This document shows, piece by piece, positions 47,461 to 58,354 of a stretch of DNA of 64,000 nucleotides. Both the position numbers and the translations under genes were made by a program. Source of the stretch: JAKAWQ01 sp035509315 (GTDB lineage Bacteria > Pseudomonadota > Alphaproteobacteria > Acetobacterales > Acetobacteraceae); assembly GCA_035509315.1 (NCBI GenBank), contig DATJLS010000003.1, positions 177,707 to 241,706 of the forward strand. The letters run 5' to 3'. The stretch's first letter is position 1; each line of letters opens with the position of its first letter. Below the pieces are notes generated by a model. It saw nothing but the letters and a program-made list of their open reading frames with translations. It searched no databases and was not told the origin of the DNA.

Positions 47461-49937
47461 AATTCACCCTCGCCTGGCTGCGCGCGCATCTCGAGACCGC
47501 GGCGCCGCTCGATCGGATCGCCGAGACGCTCTCCGCGATCGGGCTTGAGGTCGAGAGCGTCACCGACCGCGCCGCCACCCTCGCGCCCTTCCGCATCGCC
47601 GAGGTGCTGGAGGCGGCGCGGCACCCGAATGCCGACCGGCTCAGGGCCTGCCGGGTGAATACGGGCGGGGAGATCGTCTCGGTCGTTTGCGGCGCGCCCA
47701 ATGCGCATACCGGCATGAAAGCCGTCTTCGCGCCGCCCGGCAGCCACATTCCCGGTACCGGCATCACGCTCAAGCGCAGCCAGATCCGCGGCGTGGAAAG
47801 CGCGGGCATGCTGCTCTCGGCGCGCGAGATGGCGCTTGGCGAGGATCATGACGGGATCATCGAGCTGCCGCCCGACGCGCCCGTGGGCGAATCCTACGCG
47901 CATTGGGCAGGGCTCGACGATCCGCTGATCGAGATCGCGGTCACGCCCAATCGCGGCGATGCGCTCGGCGTGCGCGGCATCGCGCGGGACCTCGCCGCCG
48001 CCGGGCTCGGCCGGCTCCTGCCCTGGGACGCTTCCTCCGTGCCGGGCCGCTTTCCGAGCCCCCTTTCCTGGGCCATCGATTGGCCCGAGGCCTGTCCCTG
48101 GGTGCTCGGACGCATCATCCGCGGCCTGCGCAACGGGCCGAGCCCGCGCTGGCTTGAGGAGCGGCTCAGCGCGATCGGGCTCCGGCCGATCAATGCGCTC
48201 GTCGATATCACCAATTTCTTCACCTTCGATCTCGGCCGCCCGCTACATGTGTTTGATGCGGCAAAGATAGCGGGATCCGTTCTCACGCTGCGCCGTGGTG
48301 GCGGCGAGGTTTTCCGCGCGCTCAATGGCCGCGACGTCACGGTCTCGGACCAGGATTGCGTGATCGCCGATGGCGCGGGCGTCGTCTCGCTCGGCGGCAT
48401 TGTCGGCGGCGAGGCAAGCGGCTGCGACGAGGAAACGGACTCCGTCTTCATCGAATGCGCGCTCTTCGATCCCGTCCGCATCGCGGAAACGGGACGGCGT
48501 CTTGGCATCCTCTCCGACGCCCGCGCCCGCTTCGAGCGTGGGATCGACCCGGCGCTGATGCCACATGCGCTGGAGGCGGCGAGCCGCATGATCCTCGATC
48601 TCTGCGGCGGCGAGGCAAGCAGCGTCGTTGCCGCCGGTGCCGAGCCTCGCTGGCGGCGCTCGGCTCGGTTGCGCTTCGCGAGGCTTGCCGAACTGGGCGG
48701 CCTTGCGGTGCCGGGGGCTGACGCGGTCGCAATCCTGGAACGCCTGGGATTTGCTTCCGAGAGGCGGGACGAAGAATCCGTCACCGTGGCCGTCCCATCG
48801 TGGCGGAACGACATCGCCGCCCGCATCGAGCTTGCTCTTGCTCCCGACCTTTCTGTCGAGGCGCAGGAGGCAATGGCCAAGGCTGTCGTCGCGGTCGAGC
48901 CCGAGACGGATCTGGTGGAGGAGGTGCTGCGCATTCGCGGCCTCGATTCCATCCCGCCCGTCTCTCTGCCGCCGCGCGCGGCGGTCCCCGCCGCCGCGCT
49001 CGCGCCTTCCGAGGCGCGCGCCCAGCTCGCCCGCCGGGTTCTCGCCGCCCGCGGGCTCGCCGAATCCGTCGGCTTTAGCTTCGTCTCCGTGCGCGAGGCC
49101 GCGCTTTTCGGCCCCGTGCCGGAGGCGCTCCGGCTTGAGAACCCGATCGCCGCCGATCTCGACCAAATGCGCCCGACCCCGCTTGTCTCCCTGGCGCTGG
49201 CGGCCCGGAGCAACCTGGCCCGCGGATTGCCCGATATCGGCCTTTTCGAGGTCGGCCCGGCTTTTCTCGAGACAGTCCCGGACGAGCAATGCCTGATGGC
49301 TGCCGCCATTCGCGCCGGGACAACGAAGCGAAGCTGGATCGCGCCCTCTCGCCCGCTGGATACGCTCGACGCCAAGGCGGATGCGCTCGCGCTGCTCGCG
49401 GCACTTGGGGTACCCGCCGAAGCCCTCACCCTGACACCGCCCGGCTCCGATCAAGCCGCCGCCCACTACCATCCGGGACGATCCGGCCTGATCGGCCACG
49501 GCCCGAAGCTGCCGCTCGGTCGGTTCGGGGAGCTTCATCCACGCCTGCTTGCCGTCCTCGACCTGCCGCGACCATCCGTCGCCTTCGAGCTTTTTCTCGA
49601 TCATATCCCGGAGCCGAAGCGCCGCGCCCGCCGGACTCCGCCCGATCTCCCTCCCTTCCAGCCCGTGTCTCGCGATTTTGCCTTCGTTCTCGACCAGACC
49701 GTACCCGCCGATTCGGTCCTCCGCGCGGCACGGGGCGCCGAGCGCAGCCTGATCACCTCCGTGACCCTGTTCGACGTGTTCACGGGACCCGCGATCGGCG
49801 AGGGGAAGAAATCGCTTGCGATCGAGGTCGTCTTCCAGCCACGCGAGCGCACCTTGACCGACGCCGAGATCGAGGTCGCCTGCCGGAAGATGGTGGACGC
49901 GGTCGTCAAGGCCACAGGCGCCGCGCTGCGCGGCTGA
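47457..49937 (+). CDS. pheT: Phenylalanine--tRNA ligase beta subunit
   Basis: This is the large structural and editing subunit, 826 residues. In order: an EMAP-like tRNA-binding domain (about 40-150; RHPNADRLRACRVNTGGEIVSVVCGAPN), the B3/B4 editing domain (SVFIECALFDPVRIAETGRRLGI), the B5 domain near 400-480, a catalytic-like core (EDLVEEVLRIRGLDSIP-type EEVLRIRGLDSIPPVSLP), and the C-terminal anticodon-binding FDX-ACB domain (PVSRDFAFVLDQTVPADSVLRAARG, FQPRERTLTDAEIE). The GTG start overlaps the pheS stop. lepA follows after 31 nt. Confidence 0.96.
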   Translation: MKFTLAWLRAHLETAAPLDRIAETLSAIGLEVESVTDRAATLAPFRIAEVLEAARHPNADRLRACRVNTGGEIVSVVCGAPNAHTGMKAVFAPPGSHIPGTGITLKRSQIRGVESAGMLLSAREMALGEDHDGIIELPPDAPVGESYAHWAGLDDPLIEIAVTPNRGDALGVRGIARDLAAAGLGRLLPWDASSVPGRFPSPLSWAIDWPEACPWVLGRIIRGLRNGPSPRWLEERLSAIGLRPINALVDITNFFTFDLGRPLHVFDAAKIAGSVLTLRRGGGEVFRALNGRDVTVSDQDCVIADGAGVVSLGGIVGGEASGCDEETDSVFIECALFDPVRIAETGRRLGILSDARARFERGIDPALMPHALEAASRMILDLCGGEASSVVAAGAEPRWRRSARLRFARLAELGGLAVPGADAVAILERLGFASERRDEESVTVAVPSWRNDIAARIELALAPDLSVEAQEAMAKAVVAVEPETDLVEEVLRIRGLDSIPPVSLPPRAAVPAAALAPSEARAQLARRVLAARGLAESVGFSFVSVREAALFGPVPEALRLENPIAADLDQMRPTPLVSLALAARSNLARGLPDIGLFEVGPAFLETVPDEQCLMAAAIRAGTTKRSWIAPSRPLDTLDAKADALALLAALGVPAEALTLTPPGSDQAAAHYHPGRSGLIGHGPKLPLGRFGELHPRLLAVLDLPRPSVAFELFLDHIPEPKRRARRTPPDLPPFQPVSRDFAFVLDQTVPADSVLRAARGAERSLITSVTLFDVFTGPAIGEGKKSLAIEVVFQPRERTLTDAEIEVACRKMVDAVVKATGAALRG

Positions 49938-49968
49938 CAAACGCGCCGTTTTTCCTTATCCGTTCGCC

Positions 49969-51774
<1,806 letters not shown>

Positions 51775-51802
51775 GCCTTGCCGCATCGGCGTGGAGCGCC
51801 GT

Positions 51803-51853
51803 CGTCATAATTGATTCACGTTCGGATATCAGGCTTAGCCTTTAGGTGTACCG
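51803..51853 (+). promoter_or_regulatory. Pho-box-like promoter module, copy 1
   Basis: CGTCATAATTGATTCACG (51803-51820) resembles a PhoB site (two 7-mers of the CTGTCAT type around an AT-rich 4-mer). At 51835 follows TTAGCC-N2-TAGGTGT, which should contain the -10 region. The same two blocks occur upstream of the paralogous gene at 53927 and 53959, with exactly the same 32-nt spacing. Confidence 0.6.
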
Positions 51854-51883
51854 TCCCCAATCCAGCGATAACTCGAGAATGGC

Positions 51884-53617
51884 ATGACGCGACGGACATT
51901 CCTGCTTTGCACTGCGGCTGGCGTGCTGGCGGCCGGCACATGGATCTCCGGCCCCGGCGGCCAGACCGGCCAGGCGCTCGCCGCAGCGCCGGCAGCAGAA
52001 CCGGCAGTGGGGGCGACGGCACCGGCAAACCTGACCGGTACGGACCCGGCGGACGCGATGCCCACGGTCACGCCGATCAAGCATCTGGTGGTGATCTTTC
52101 AGGAGAATGTCTCGTTCGACCATTATTTCGCCACCTATCCGAACGCCACCAATCCGCCTGGCGAGCCTGCATTTCACGCCGTCGCTGGCACGCCTTCCGT
52201 CAACAATCTGGCCACCGCCCATCTGCTGACCAACAATCCCAACTTCACGAACCCGGCAAACGGCAAGGATGCGGCGGAGCCGTTCCGGCTCGATCGCACC
52301 CAGGCCGCGACGGCCGACCAGAACCACAACTACACGCCGGAGCAGCAGGCCTATAACGGCGGCAAGGCCGATCTTTTCCCGAAATATACCGGCAAGGGCA
52401 CGCCAGGCGCCGTCGGCGCATTCGGAACGCGGGGCCAAGTGATGGGCTATTACGACGGCAACACCGTCACTGCGATTTGGAACTACGCCCAGCATTTCGC
52501 AATGAGCGACAATGCCTATACCGACACCTACGGCCCCTCCACGCCCGGTGCGCTTGAGGTCGTCTCCGGCCAGACCAACGGCGTGCGCATCATCGCCACC
52601 AGCAAGAAGCCGTTCACGCTCGGGAGCACCTCGTACTATATCAGGGATGGAGCAGGCGGGCTGACGTTGATCAGCGACGTCGATCCCGCATACGATGCCT
52701 GCTCCAATCCGAAAGACCAGGTGATGATGGGGGGCAGGAACATCGGTGACCTGCTCAATGCGGCCGGTATCACCTGGGGCGGCTTCATGGGCGGGTTCGA
52801 CCTCGGCCCGAAGAACGCCAACGGCAGCACCGGCTGCAAGCGCAGCACCTATTCCACCGTGGTGCGCTCGACCGTCGTGGACTACATCCCCCACCACAAC
52901 TGGTTCCAGTACTATGCCTCGACCGCGAACCCGGCCCATGCCCGTCCGGCGTCGCTGGGCGCAATCGGGTACAGCTTCGATCATGACGGCAAGCGCGACC
53001 CCGCAAACCACGAATACGGGCTCCAGGATTTTTACAATGCCGTGAAAACGGGCAACTTCCCTGCCGTCTCCTTCATCAAGATGCCGGCATACGAAGACGG
53101 TCATGCCGGCTATTCGAACCCGGTCGACGAGCAGAACGGGGTTGTCAATTTGATCAACTTCCTCGAGCGACAGCCGGACTGGAAGGATACGGCGATCGTC
53201 GTCACCTGGGACGATTCGGACGGTTGGTACGACCATGCCTTCACCACACCCACCAACCCTTCCTTCGACAAGGAAGCCGATCAGCTCGACGGTCCCGGCA
53301 AATGCGGCAGCGGAACGCCGCTTCCGGGCATAGAGGGCAAGGCGGTCAATGGAAGATGCGGTCCCGGAACGCGCCTGCCCTTCCTGGTCATCTCACCCTG
53401 GGCCAAGGTGAACGATGTAAGTCACACGCTCATTTCTCAGGCATCGGTCGCACGGTTCATCGAGGACAACTGGCTCAAGGGTGCGCGGCTGGGCGGCGGC
53501 TCCTTCGATGCGACCACCGGTTCGATCATGGATATGTTCGACTTTTCGTCCACCGGCGGCCACACGAGGCCGCTCTTCCTCGATCCTGCGACTGGCAGCG
53601 AGGTCACCAAACCGTAA
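51884..53617 (+). CDS. Secreted phosphoesterase (phospholipase C/acid phosphatase family), paralogue 1
   Basis: The 577-residue exported enzyme belongs to the phosphoesterase family that includes bacterial phospholipase C and AcpA-type acid phosphatases. The N-terminus MTRRTFLLCTAAGVLAAGTW carries a twin-arginine-like signal (TRRTFLL), then a mature start rich in Ala/Thr. Family motifs are the metal and nucleophile region LVVIFQENVSFDHYFATYP, AMSDNAYTDTYGPSTPGALEVVSGQTNG, VVTWDDSDGWYDHAF and GPGTRLPFLVISPWAKVN. It is likely a periplasmic phosphatase that releases phosphate from phospholipids or phosphate esters. A Pho-box-like module lies upstream, and a paralogue follows. Confidence 0.85.
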   Translation: MTRRTFLLCTAAGVLAAGTWISGPGGQTGQALAAAPAAEPAVGATAPANLTGTDPADAMPTVTPIKHLVVIFQENVSFDHYFATYPNATNPPGEPAFHAVAGTPSVNNLATAHLLTNNPNFTNPANGKDAAEPFRLDRTQAATADQNHNYTPEQQAYNGGKADLFPKYTGKGTPGAVGAFGTRGQVMGYYDGNTVTAIWNYAQHFAMSDNAYTDTYGPSTPGALEVVSGQTNGVRIIATSKKPFTLGSTSYYIRDGAGGLTLISDVDPAYDACSNPKDQVMMGGRNIGDLLNAAGITWGGFMGGFDLGPKNANGSTGCKRSTYSTVVRSTVVDYIPHHNWFQYYASTANPAHARPASLGAIGYSFDHDGKRDPANHEYGLQDFYNAVKTGNFPAVSFIKMPAYEDGHAGYSNPVDEQNGVVNLINFLERQPDWKDTAIVVTWDDSDGWYDHAFTTPTNPSFDKEADQLDGPGKCGSGTPLPGIEGKAVNGRCGPGTRLPFLVISPWAKVNDVSHTLISQASVARFIEDNWLKGARLGGGSFDATTGSIMDMFDFSSTGGHTRPLFLDPATGSEVTKP

Positions 53618-53703
53618 CGTCCTGACGAGCGGCGTGCCGTCGTTCCGCGAAATCCAGCCTTCGGCTCGCATAGAGGATCGACACATTTCCTCGACACGCA
53701 CAT

Positions 53704-53738
53704 CGAGAGCGTGACAACCAGAAATCATCACGCTCTCG
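53704..53738 (+). terminator. Hairpin downstream of phosphoesterase 1
   Basis: CGAGAGCGTGA and TCACGCTCTCG form an 11-bp perfect stem with a 13-nt loop, about 90 nt after the stop. It is followed by TCTTCGTTTG, a weak U-rich tract. It probably separates the two phosphoesterase genes transcriptionally. Confidence 0.5.
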
Positions 53739-53926
53739 TCTTCGTTTGCCGGTCAATTTGATGACTTCCTCAGGGTTTTGGCTGATCGCTTGGCGCGCTG
53801 GCCCCCGATTCCGTGGGATGCGATGTCGATCAGGACGGGAAGACAAGAAGCGCGTCGGCAGGCAAAAAGACTGGCAGTGCATCAAATCGATCCTGGAATC
53901 GCACGGTTCCGATTCGACACAGCTTC

Positions 53927-53977
53927 GTCATAATTGATTCACGCGCATTATTTTTATTTAGCCGCTAGGTGTCGCGC
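53927..53977 (+). promoter_or_regulatory. Pho-box-like promoter module, copy 2
   Basis: CGTCATAATTGATTCACG (53927-53944) is identical to 51803-51820, and TTAGCC-N2-TAGGTGT follows at 53959, the same distance as in copy 1. The sequence between the blocks differs (GC-mixed there, T-rich here), so the matching blocks stand out from their surroundings. Likely a PhoB-controlled promoter of the second paralogue. Confidence 0.6.
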
Positions 53978-54005
53978 GGTCTTCGCCATTTTCTCTGGGA
54001 AAATC

Positions 54006-55760
54006 ATGACAAGACACAAGCTCCTGCTGTGCACGACAGCTTGCGCCCTCATGGCCGGCGCATTGGTGACCGGTCTCGGCACATTCGTCCATCGTTCGTT
54101 TGCCGCTCCGGCGTCGACGCCGGGCGCCAGCCAGCCCGCGTTTCCCGGCGGCCCGGGCACGGCCGATTTCCTGCCCACGGCGACGCCGATCAAGCATCTG
54201 GTGGTGATCTTTCAGGAGAACGTGTCGTTCGATCACTACTTCGCCACCTATCCGACCGCCACCAATCCGCCGGGCGAACCTCCGTTTCACGCCCTTCGCA
54301 GCACGCCTCAGGTCAACAATCTCGCGACCGCCAATCTGCTGACAAACAATCCAAACGATACGAATCCGGGGAATGGCGCCGGTGAGACGAATCCGTTCCG
54401 GCTCGACCGCACCCAGGCCAACACCGCCGACCAGAACCACGGATACACGGCCGAGCAGGAGGCCTATGACCACGGCAAAGCTGACGCCTTTCCGGAATTC
54501 ACCGGCGCCGGCACGCCGGGAGATGCCGGGGCGTTCGGAACCACCGGCCAGGTGATGGGCTATTTCGACGGCAACACCGCCACAGCGATGTGGAACTACG
54601 CCCAGCATTTCGCGCTGAGCGACAACGCCTATACCGACACTTACGGCCCCTCCACGCCAGGTGCGCTTGAGGTCGTCTCCGGCCAGACCAACGGCGTCGA
54701 TGTGGTTCTCAACAAGAACAACTCGACCTCGTTCTTCATCAATGACGGCACGGGGGCAAATACCTTCACGCTGATCAGCGATGTCGATCCCGCCAATGAT
54801 GTCTGCTCCAGCACGACGACGACGGCGCAGATGGGAACCGCGCAGACATCGGTGAAAAATATCGGCGATCTCCTCAATGCCGCGCGCATCCCATGGGGCG
54901 GCTTCATGGGTGGCTTCGATCTCAATATCACGAACGCCAACGGCACCACCGGCTGCAGTCGCAGCACCTTCGGCACCGTGGTGGGCGAGACCGTCAAGGA
55001 CTATGTCCCGCACCACGCTTGGTTTCAGTATTTCCCGTCCACAGCCAACCCGACCCATGCCCGGCCGGCTTCTCTCCAGGCAGTCGGCTACAGCTTCGAC
55101 GGTAACGGCAAGCTCGACCCCGCGAATCACGAATACGACGTCCTGGACTTCTACAACGCGGTGCGCGCCGGCGACTTCCCGGCTGTCTCCTACATCAAGA
55201 TGGCTGCCTTCCAGGACGGGCACCCCGGCAATTCCGATCCGCTTGACGAGCAGACCGGCGTCACCACGCTGATCAACTTCCTCGAGCAGCAGCCTGACTG
55301 GAAAAACACCGCCGTCATCATTACGTGGGACGATTCGGACGGGTGGTACGACCATGCCTTCGCCACACCCACCAATGCCTCTTTCGACCAGTCGACCAAT
55401 CCTTCGGCTGACCAGCTCGACGGCAACGGTGTGTGCGGCACCAAGGGCGTGACGCCGCAGCTCTCGGGCGTGAACGGGACCGGCAAGCCGGTCAATGGCC
55501 GCTGCGGCCCGGGAACGCGCCTGCCCTTCTTCGTCATCTCGCCCTGGGCCAAGGCGAACTTCGTCAGCAATACGCGGATCAGCCAAGCTTCGGTCGCTCG
55601 CTTCATCGAGGATAACTGGCTTCACAGCGAACGGCTCGGTGGCGGCTCGTTTGACGCCAGCGCCGGCTCGATCATGGATATGTTCGACTTCTCGCCCTTC
55701 GGCGGGCATAATCCGCGACTGTTCCTCAATACCTCGACCGGTGAGCCGATCGGGTTCTGA
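54006..55760 (+). CDS. Secreted phosphoesterase (phospholipase C/acid phosphatase family), paralogue 2
   Basis: This 584-residue enzyme is a close paralogue of the preceding gene across its whole length. The signal peptide MTRHKLLLCTTACALMAGALV lacks the twin arginines of the first copy (Arg-His instead), so it may use the Sec route. It shares LVVIFQENVSFDHYFATYPTATNPPGEP, DTYGPSTPGALEVVSGQTNGV, IITWDDSDGWYDHAFATPTNASF and GPGTRLPFFVISPWAKANF. It differs by small insertions in surface loops (for example GVTPQLSGVNGTGKPVNG). The start was set at 54006 after GGGAAAA, rather than at 53934 inside the promoter. The diheme peroxidase gene follows after 20 nt and is probably cotranscribed. Confidence 0.85.
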   Translation: MTRHKLLLCTTACALMAGALVTGLGTFVHRSFAAPASTPGASQPAFPGGPGTADFLPTATPIKHLVVIFQENVSFDHYFATYPTATNPPGEPPFHALRSTPQVNNLATANLLTNNPNDTNPGNGAGETNPFRLDRTQANTADQNHGYTAEQEAYDHGKADAFPEFTGAGTPGDAGAFGTTGQVMGYFDGNTATAMWNYAQHFALSDNAYTDTYGPSTPGALEVVSGQTNGVDVVLNKNNSTSFFINDGTGANTFTLISDVDPANDVCSSTTTTAQMGTAQTSVKNIGDLLNAARIPWGGFMGGFDLNITNANGTTGCSRSTFGTVVGETVKDYVPHHAWFQYFPSTANPTHARPASLQAVGYSFDGNGKLDPANHEYDVLDFYNAVRAGDFPAVSYIKMAAFQDGHPGNSDPLDEQTGVTTLINFLEQQPDWKNTAVIITWDDSDGWYDHAFATPTNASFDQSTNPSADQLDGNGVCGTKGVTPQLSGVNGTGKPVNGRCGPGTRLPFFVISPWAKANFVSNTRISQASVARFIEDNWLHSERLGGGSFDASAGSIMDMFDFSPFGGHNPRLFLNTSTGEPIGF

Positions 55761-55780
55761 TAGCGGAACGTGACGGCATA

Positions 55781-57292
55781 ATGAGCCGTTCTGGCAATCC
55801 TGGTGCCGAGCCTCGCGGAGGCTCGGCACTTGGCCCCGGTTCCCGCGGATCGGACGCGCTCCTGCGGCGCGCGGGCGGGATGTCTCTCGGTGCGCTCCTG
55901 CGCGGGCCTTTGCGCTGGCCGCTCATCGGCGCCGGCCTCATTCTCGCGCTGCTGATCATCGCCGGCGCCTTTACGGTCGCGGAAAGTCCAGTCCCGCCCG
56001 GTCAGTGGCTGCGCCAGCCGATCGCGAGCTATTTGTTGAACGAGGGCATCAATCCCCATCCCGCCCAGCTCATGCGACCGCCTGCCCTGCCTTTCTCGGT
56101 GATGGCCGCCCTTGGCCAGAGGATCTTCTTCGACGCGAGCCTTTCTTCTTCCGGCCGCCGGTCCTGCGCCTCCTGCCACGATCCGGCACGGGCATACGGC
56201 CCGCCCAACACTCTGCCGGCGATGTTTGGTGGACCGGATCTCACCCGCCAGGGCGTGCGTGCCGTGCCCTCATTGATGTATCTCGAAACCCAACCGAACT
56301 TCAGTATCGGCCCCGACGACCCGACCAACGAGACGATGAACCTGAGCCAGGCGATAGCCGCCAGCCAGAACACCGCGCGCACGCAGAAGACCGCGCAGGA
56401 CACGGCCGCAACCGCCGCCAATCTCGTGCCGCAAGGCGGCCTCTTCTGGGACGGCCGCGTCGATACGCTCCAGGATCAGGCCTTCTTCCCGTTGCTCAGC
56501 CCCTTCGAGATGGATGGCGGGAGCATCGAAAAGGTCGCCGCGAAGCTCCACCGCGCGTCCTATGCGCCTCTCTTCTATCAGCTGTTCGGGTCGCTGATTT
56601 TCAGCAACCCGCGGCTTGCGGTTTCCGAGGCCATGTTCGCGGTGGCCCGCTATGAGATCGAGGATCCGGCCTTCCATCCCTATACCAGCAAGTTCGATTA
56701 CTGGCTCGAGGGCAAGGCACGGCTGACGCCGAGGGAGGTGCAGGGCTATGTCCTTTTCAACGATCCGACGAAGGCGGATTGCGGCGGCTGCCATCTCGAC
56801 CAGCCGACCCCTGATGGACTGCCGCCACTCTTCACCGACCATCAGTTCGAGGCGCTTGCCGTTCCGCGCAACCCGGCGCTCGCCGTCAACCGCAATCCCT
56901 CCTATTTCGATCTTGGGATTTGCGGTCCGTACCGCACCGACATGGCGACGCAGACGCAATATTGCGGCCTGTTCCTGACCCCGACGCTGCGCAACGTCGC
57001 CACGCGACACGTCTTCTTCCACAATGGCATCTACCACAATCTTCAGCAGGTTTTGGATTTCTATGATTTCCGCGACGTGGACCCGGCCAAGATCTATCCG
57101 CGCGGGCCGGACGGAGAGGTAGAGAAATATAACGACATCCCTGCTCGCTATTGGGCCAATGTCGACATCATCGATCCGCCCTTCGACCGCAAGTTCGGTG
57201 ACAAGCCGGCCATGAGCGCCCAGGATGAGAGGGACATCATCGCCTTCCTCCAGACGCTGACCGACGGCTACCAGCCGAAGGCGGGACATTGA
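55781..57292 (+). CDS. Membrane-anchored diheme cytochrome c peroxidase/MauG-like protein
   Basis: The 503-residue protein has a cytoplasmic start, one membrane helix (WPLIGAGLILALLIIAGAFTVA, about 47-68) and a large periplasmic part. Two heme-c sites are present: C129-AS-C132-H133 and C334-GG-C337-H338, placed as in the bacterial diheme peroxidases and MauG. Other conserved parts are GQRIFFDASLSSSGRRSC, GGLFWDGRVDTLQDQAFFPLLSPFEM and TPTLRNVATRHVFFHNGIYHNL, plus the C-terminal DIIAFLQTLTDGY. It either reduces hydrogen peroxide or oxidises a protein substrate. It sits 20 nt behind phosphoesterase 2, suggesting joint expression. Confidence 0.88.
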   Translation: MSRSGNPGAEPRGGSALGPGSRGSDALLRRAGGMSLGALLRGPLRWPLIGAGLILALLIIAGAFTVAESPVPPGQWLRQPIASYLLNEGINPHPAQLMRPPALPFSVMAALGQRIFFDASLSSSGRRSCASCHDPARAYGPPNTLPAMFGGPDLTRQGVRAVPSLMYLETQPNFSIGPDDPTNETMNLSQAIAASQNTARTQKTAQDTAATAANLVPQGGLFWDGRVDTLQDQAFFPLLSPFEMDGGSIEKVAAKLHRASYAPLFYQLFGSLIFSNPRLAVSEAMFAVARYEIEDPAFHPYTSKFDYWLEGKARLTPREVQGYVLFNDPTKADCGGCHLDQPTPDGLPPLFTDHQFEALAVPRNPALAVNRNPSYFDLGICGPYRTDMATQTQYCGLFLTPTLRNVATRHVFFHNGIYHNLQQVLDFYDFRDVDPAKIYPRGPDGEVEKYNDIPARYWANVDIIDPPFDRKFGDKPAMSAQDERDIIAFLQTLTDGYQPKAGH

Positions 57293-57302
57293 ACAACGGC
57301 CT

Positions 57303-57340
57303 GCTCAAGGCGTGATGACTCCGATCGTCCCGCCTTGAGC
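57303..57340. terminator. Bidirectional terminator hairpin between convergent genes
   Basis: GCTCAAGGCG and CGCCTTGAGC form a 10-bp perfect stem with an 18-nt loop in the 59-nt gap between the peroxidase gene and the leftward oxidoreductase gene. A CTTCTCTT tract follows on the plus strand. The position between convergent stops supports a terminator. Confidence 0.6.
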
Positions 57341-57351
57341 CTTCTCTTGAT

Positions 57352-58326
57352 CTAATCGAGCGGCCGGCCGGGGATCGCCTGCGCGCCGTGGCGCGCATCC
57401 CATTCATCCTGCACGGTCTGGAGCACGCGCATCGCGGGCAGCACCGAGGGGCCGGAGGCGCGCGGGGAACGGTTCTCGCGCACGGAATCAAGAAAATCGA
57501 AGATGATGCGCGTTGCGTTCTCCTGCTCGGACTCCATCGCGGCCGTGCTGGAGGAAGTGCGGAACGTGCCCGCCAGAATATCGAAGAAGTAGGTGTCCCG
57601 ATCGGTCACAATGAGCTTGTCATAGAAGCGATAGGACGCGTGGTACGAGCCATGCACGAGCAGGGTCGCGTCGCGCTCGGTCTCCGCAAGCACGATGCAC
57701 TCCATCGGGATGCAAGTGAGCGGATGGAGGGGGCCGAGATGGCCAGTGACCCGGCGCAGCTCCGCGCCATCGAACAGGAAGAGCCCAAGATCGACGAAGT
57801 GGCAAAAATGATGCCAGAGGATATTGTCGGTCCAGCTTCGCACATAGCCGGTCGCGCCGATATTCTTGAGGCGAGGGATGAAGAAGCGCCCGGCGATATG
57901 CCGGATCGTCTCCTCTCCGGCGGCGAGCCGCATGCGCAGCGCCTCGCGCTCGGCTCGGAAGCGCATCGGATGGCTTAGCCCATATACCTTGCCGCTCTTC
58001 TCTCCGGCTGCCACCACGCGCTCGGCGCCCGCGAGACTCATCGCGATGGGGATCTCGATCAGTGTGTGCTTCCCCGCCTCGAGGCAGGCAATCGCCTGCT
58101 CCTCGTGCTGCTCGCTCGGCGTCGCCAGCACCACCACATCCACTTCGGGATCGGCCAGCGCCTCGGCGAGCGAAGTCGTCCATTTGCGGTAGCCGTAGCG
58201 CGCGGCAAAGGCCTCGGTCGCCTCCGCGCGGCGTCCCACCGCGGTGTGCAGGACCGCGTCCGTCCGCGCGAGGGCCTCGGAATGCCACATACCCATCATT
58301 CCGTAGCCCGCCATGCAGATATTCAT
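57352..58326 (-). CDS. Gfo/Idh/MocA-family oxidoreductase
   Basis: This is a 324-residue NAD(P)-dependent sugar or inositol dehydrogenase-like enzyme. The N-terminus NICMAGYGMMGMWHSEAL is the Rossmann loop, followed by VDVVVLATPSEQHEEQAIACLEAGKHTLIEIPIAMSL, with the family's EKP motif present as EIP, which is unusual because the Lys is normally catalytic. The C-terminal domain contains WTDNILWHHFCHFVDLGLFLF with the substrate-binding His. It lies 28 nt downstream of the IolE-like gene, and the two probably act on the same polyol or keto-sugar. The exact substrate is unknown. Confidence 0.82.
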   Translation of the reverse strand: MNICMAGYGMMGMWHSEALARTDAVLHTAVGRRAEATEAFAARYGYRKWTTSLAEALADPEVDVVVLATPSEQHEEQAIACLEAGKHTLIEIPIAMSLAGAERVVAAGEKSGKVYGLSHPMRFRAEREALRMRLAAGEETIRHIAGRFFIPRLKNIGATGYVRSWTDNILWHHFCHFVDLGLFLFDGAELRRVTGHLGPLHPLTCIPMECIVLAETERDATLLVHGSYHASYRFYDKLIVTDRDTYFFDILAGTFRTSSSTAAMESEQENATRIIFDFLDSVRENRSPRASGPSVLPAMRVLQTVQDEWDARHGAQAIPGRPLD

Positions 58327-58354
58327 CTCGCCTCTTCTCCAAACGCGCCCAGGC

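Larger units (their letters stand above)
53618..54005. other. Intergenic region between the two phosphoesterase paralogues
   Basis: No gene is supported in these 388 nt. They hold the hairpin at 53704-53738 and the second Pho-box-like promoter module at 53927-53977, listed separately. The rest shows nothing notable. Confidence 0.5.

Noticed and set aside
48243..49940. A 565-codon minus-strand frame inside pheT
   Set aside because: pheT on the plus strand is complete and conserved; the minus frame is its shadow.
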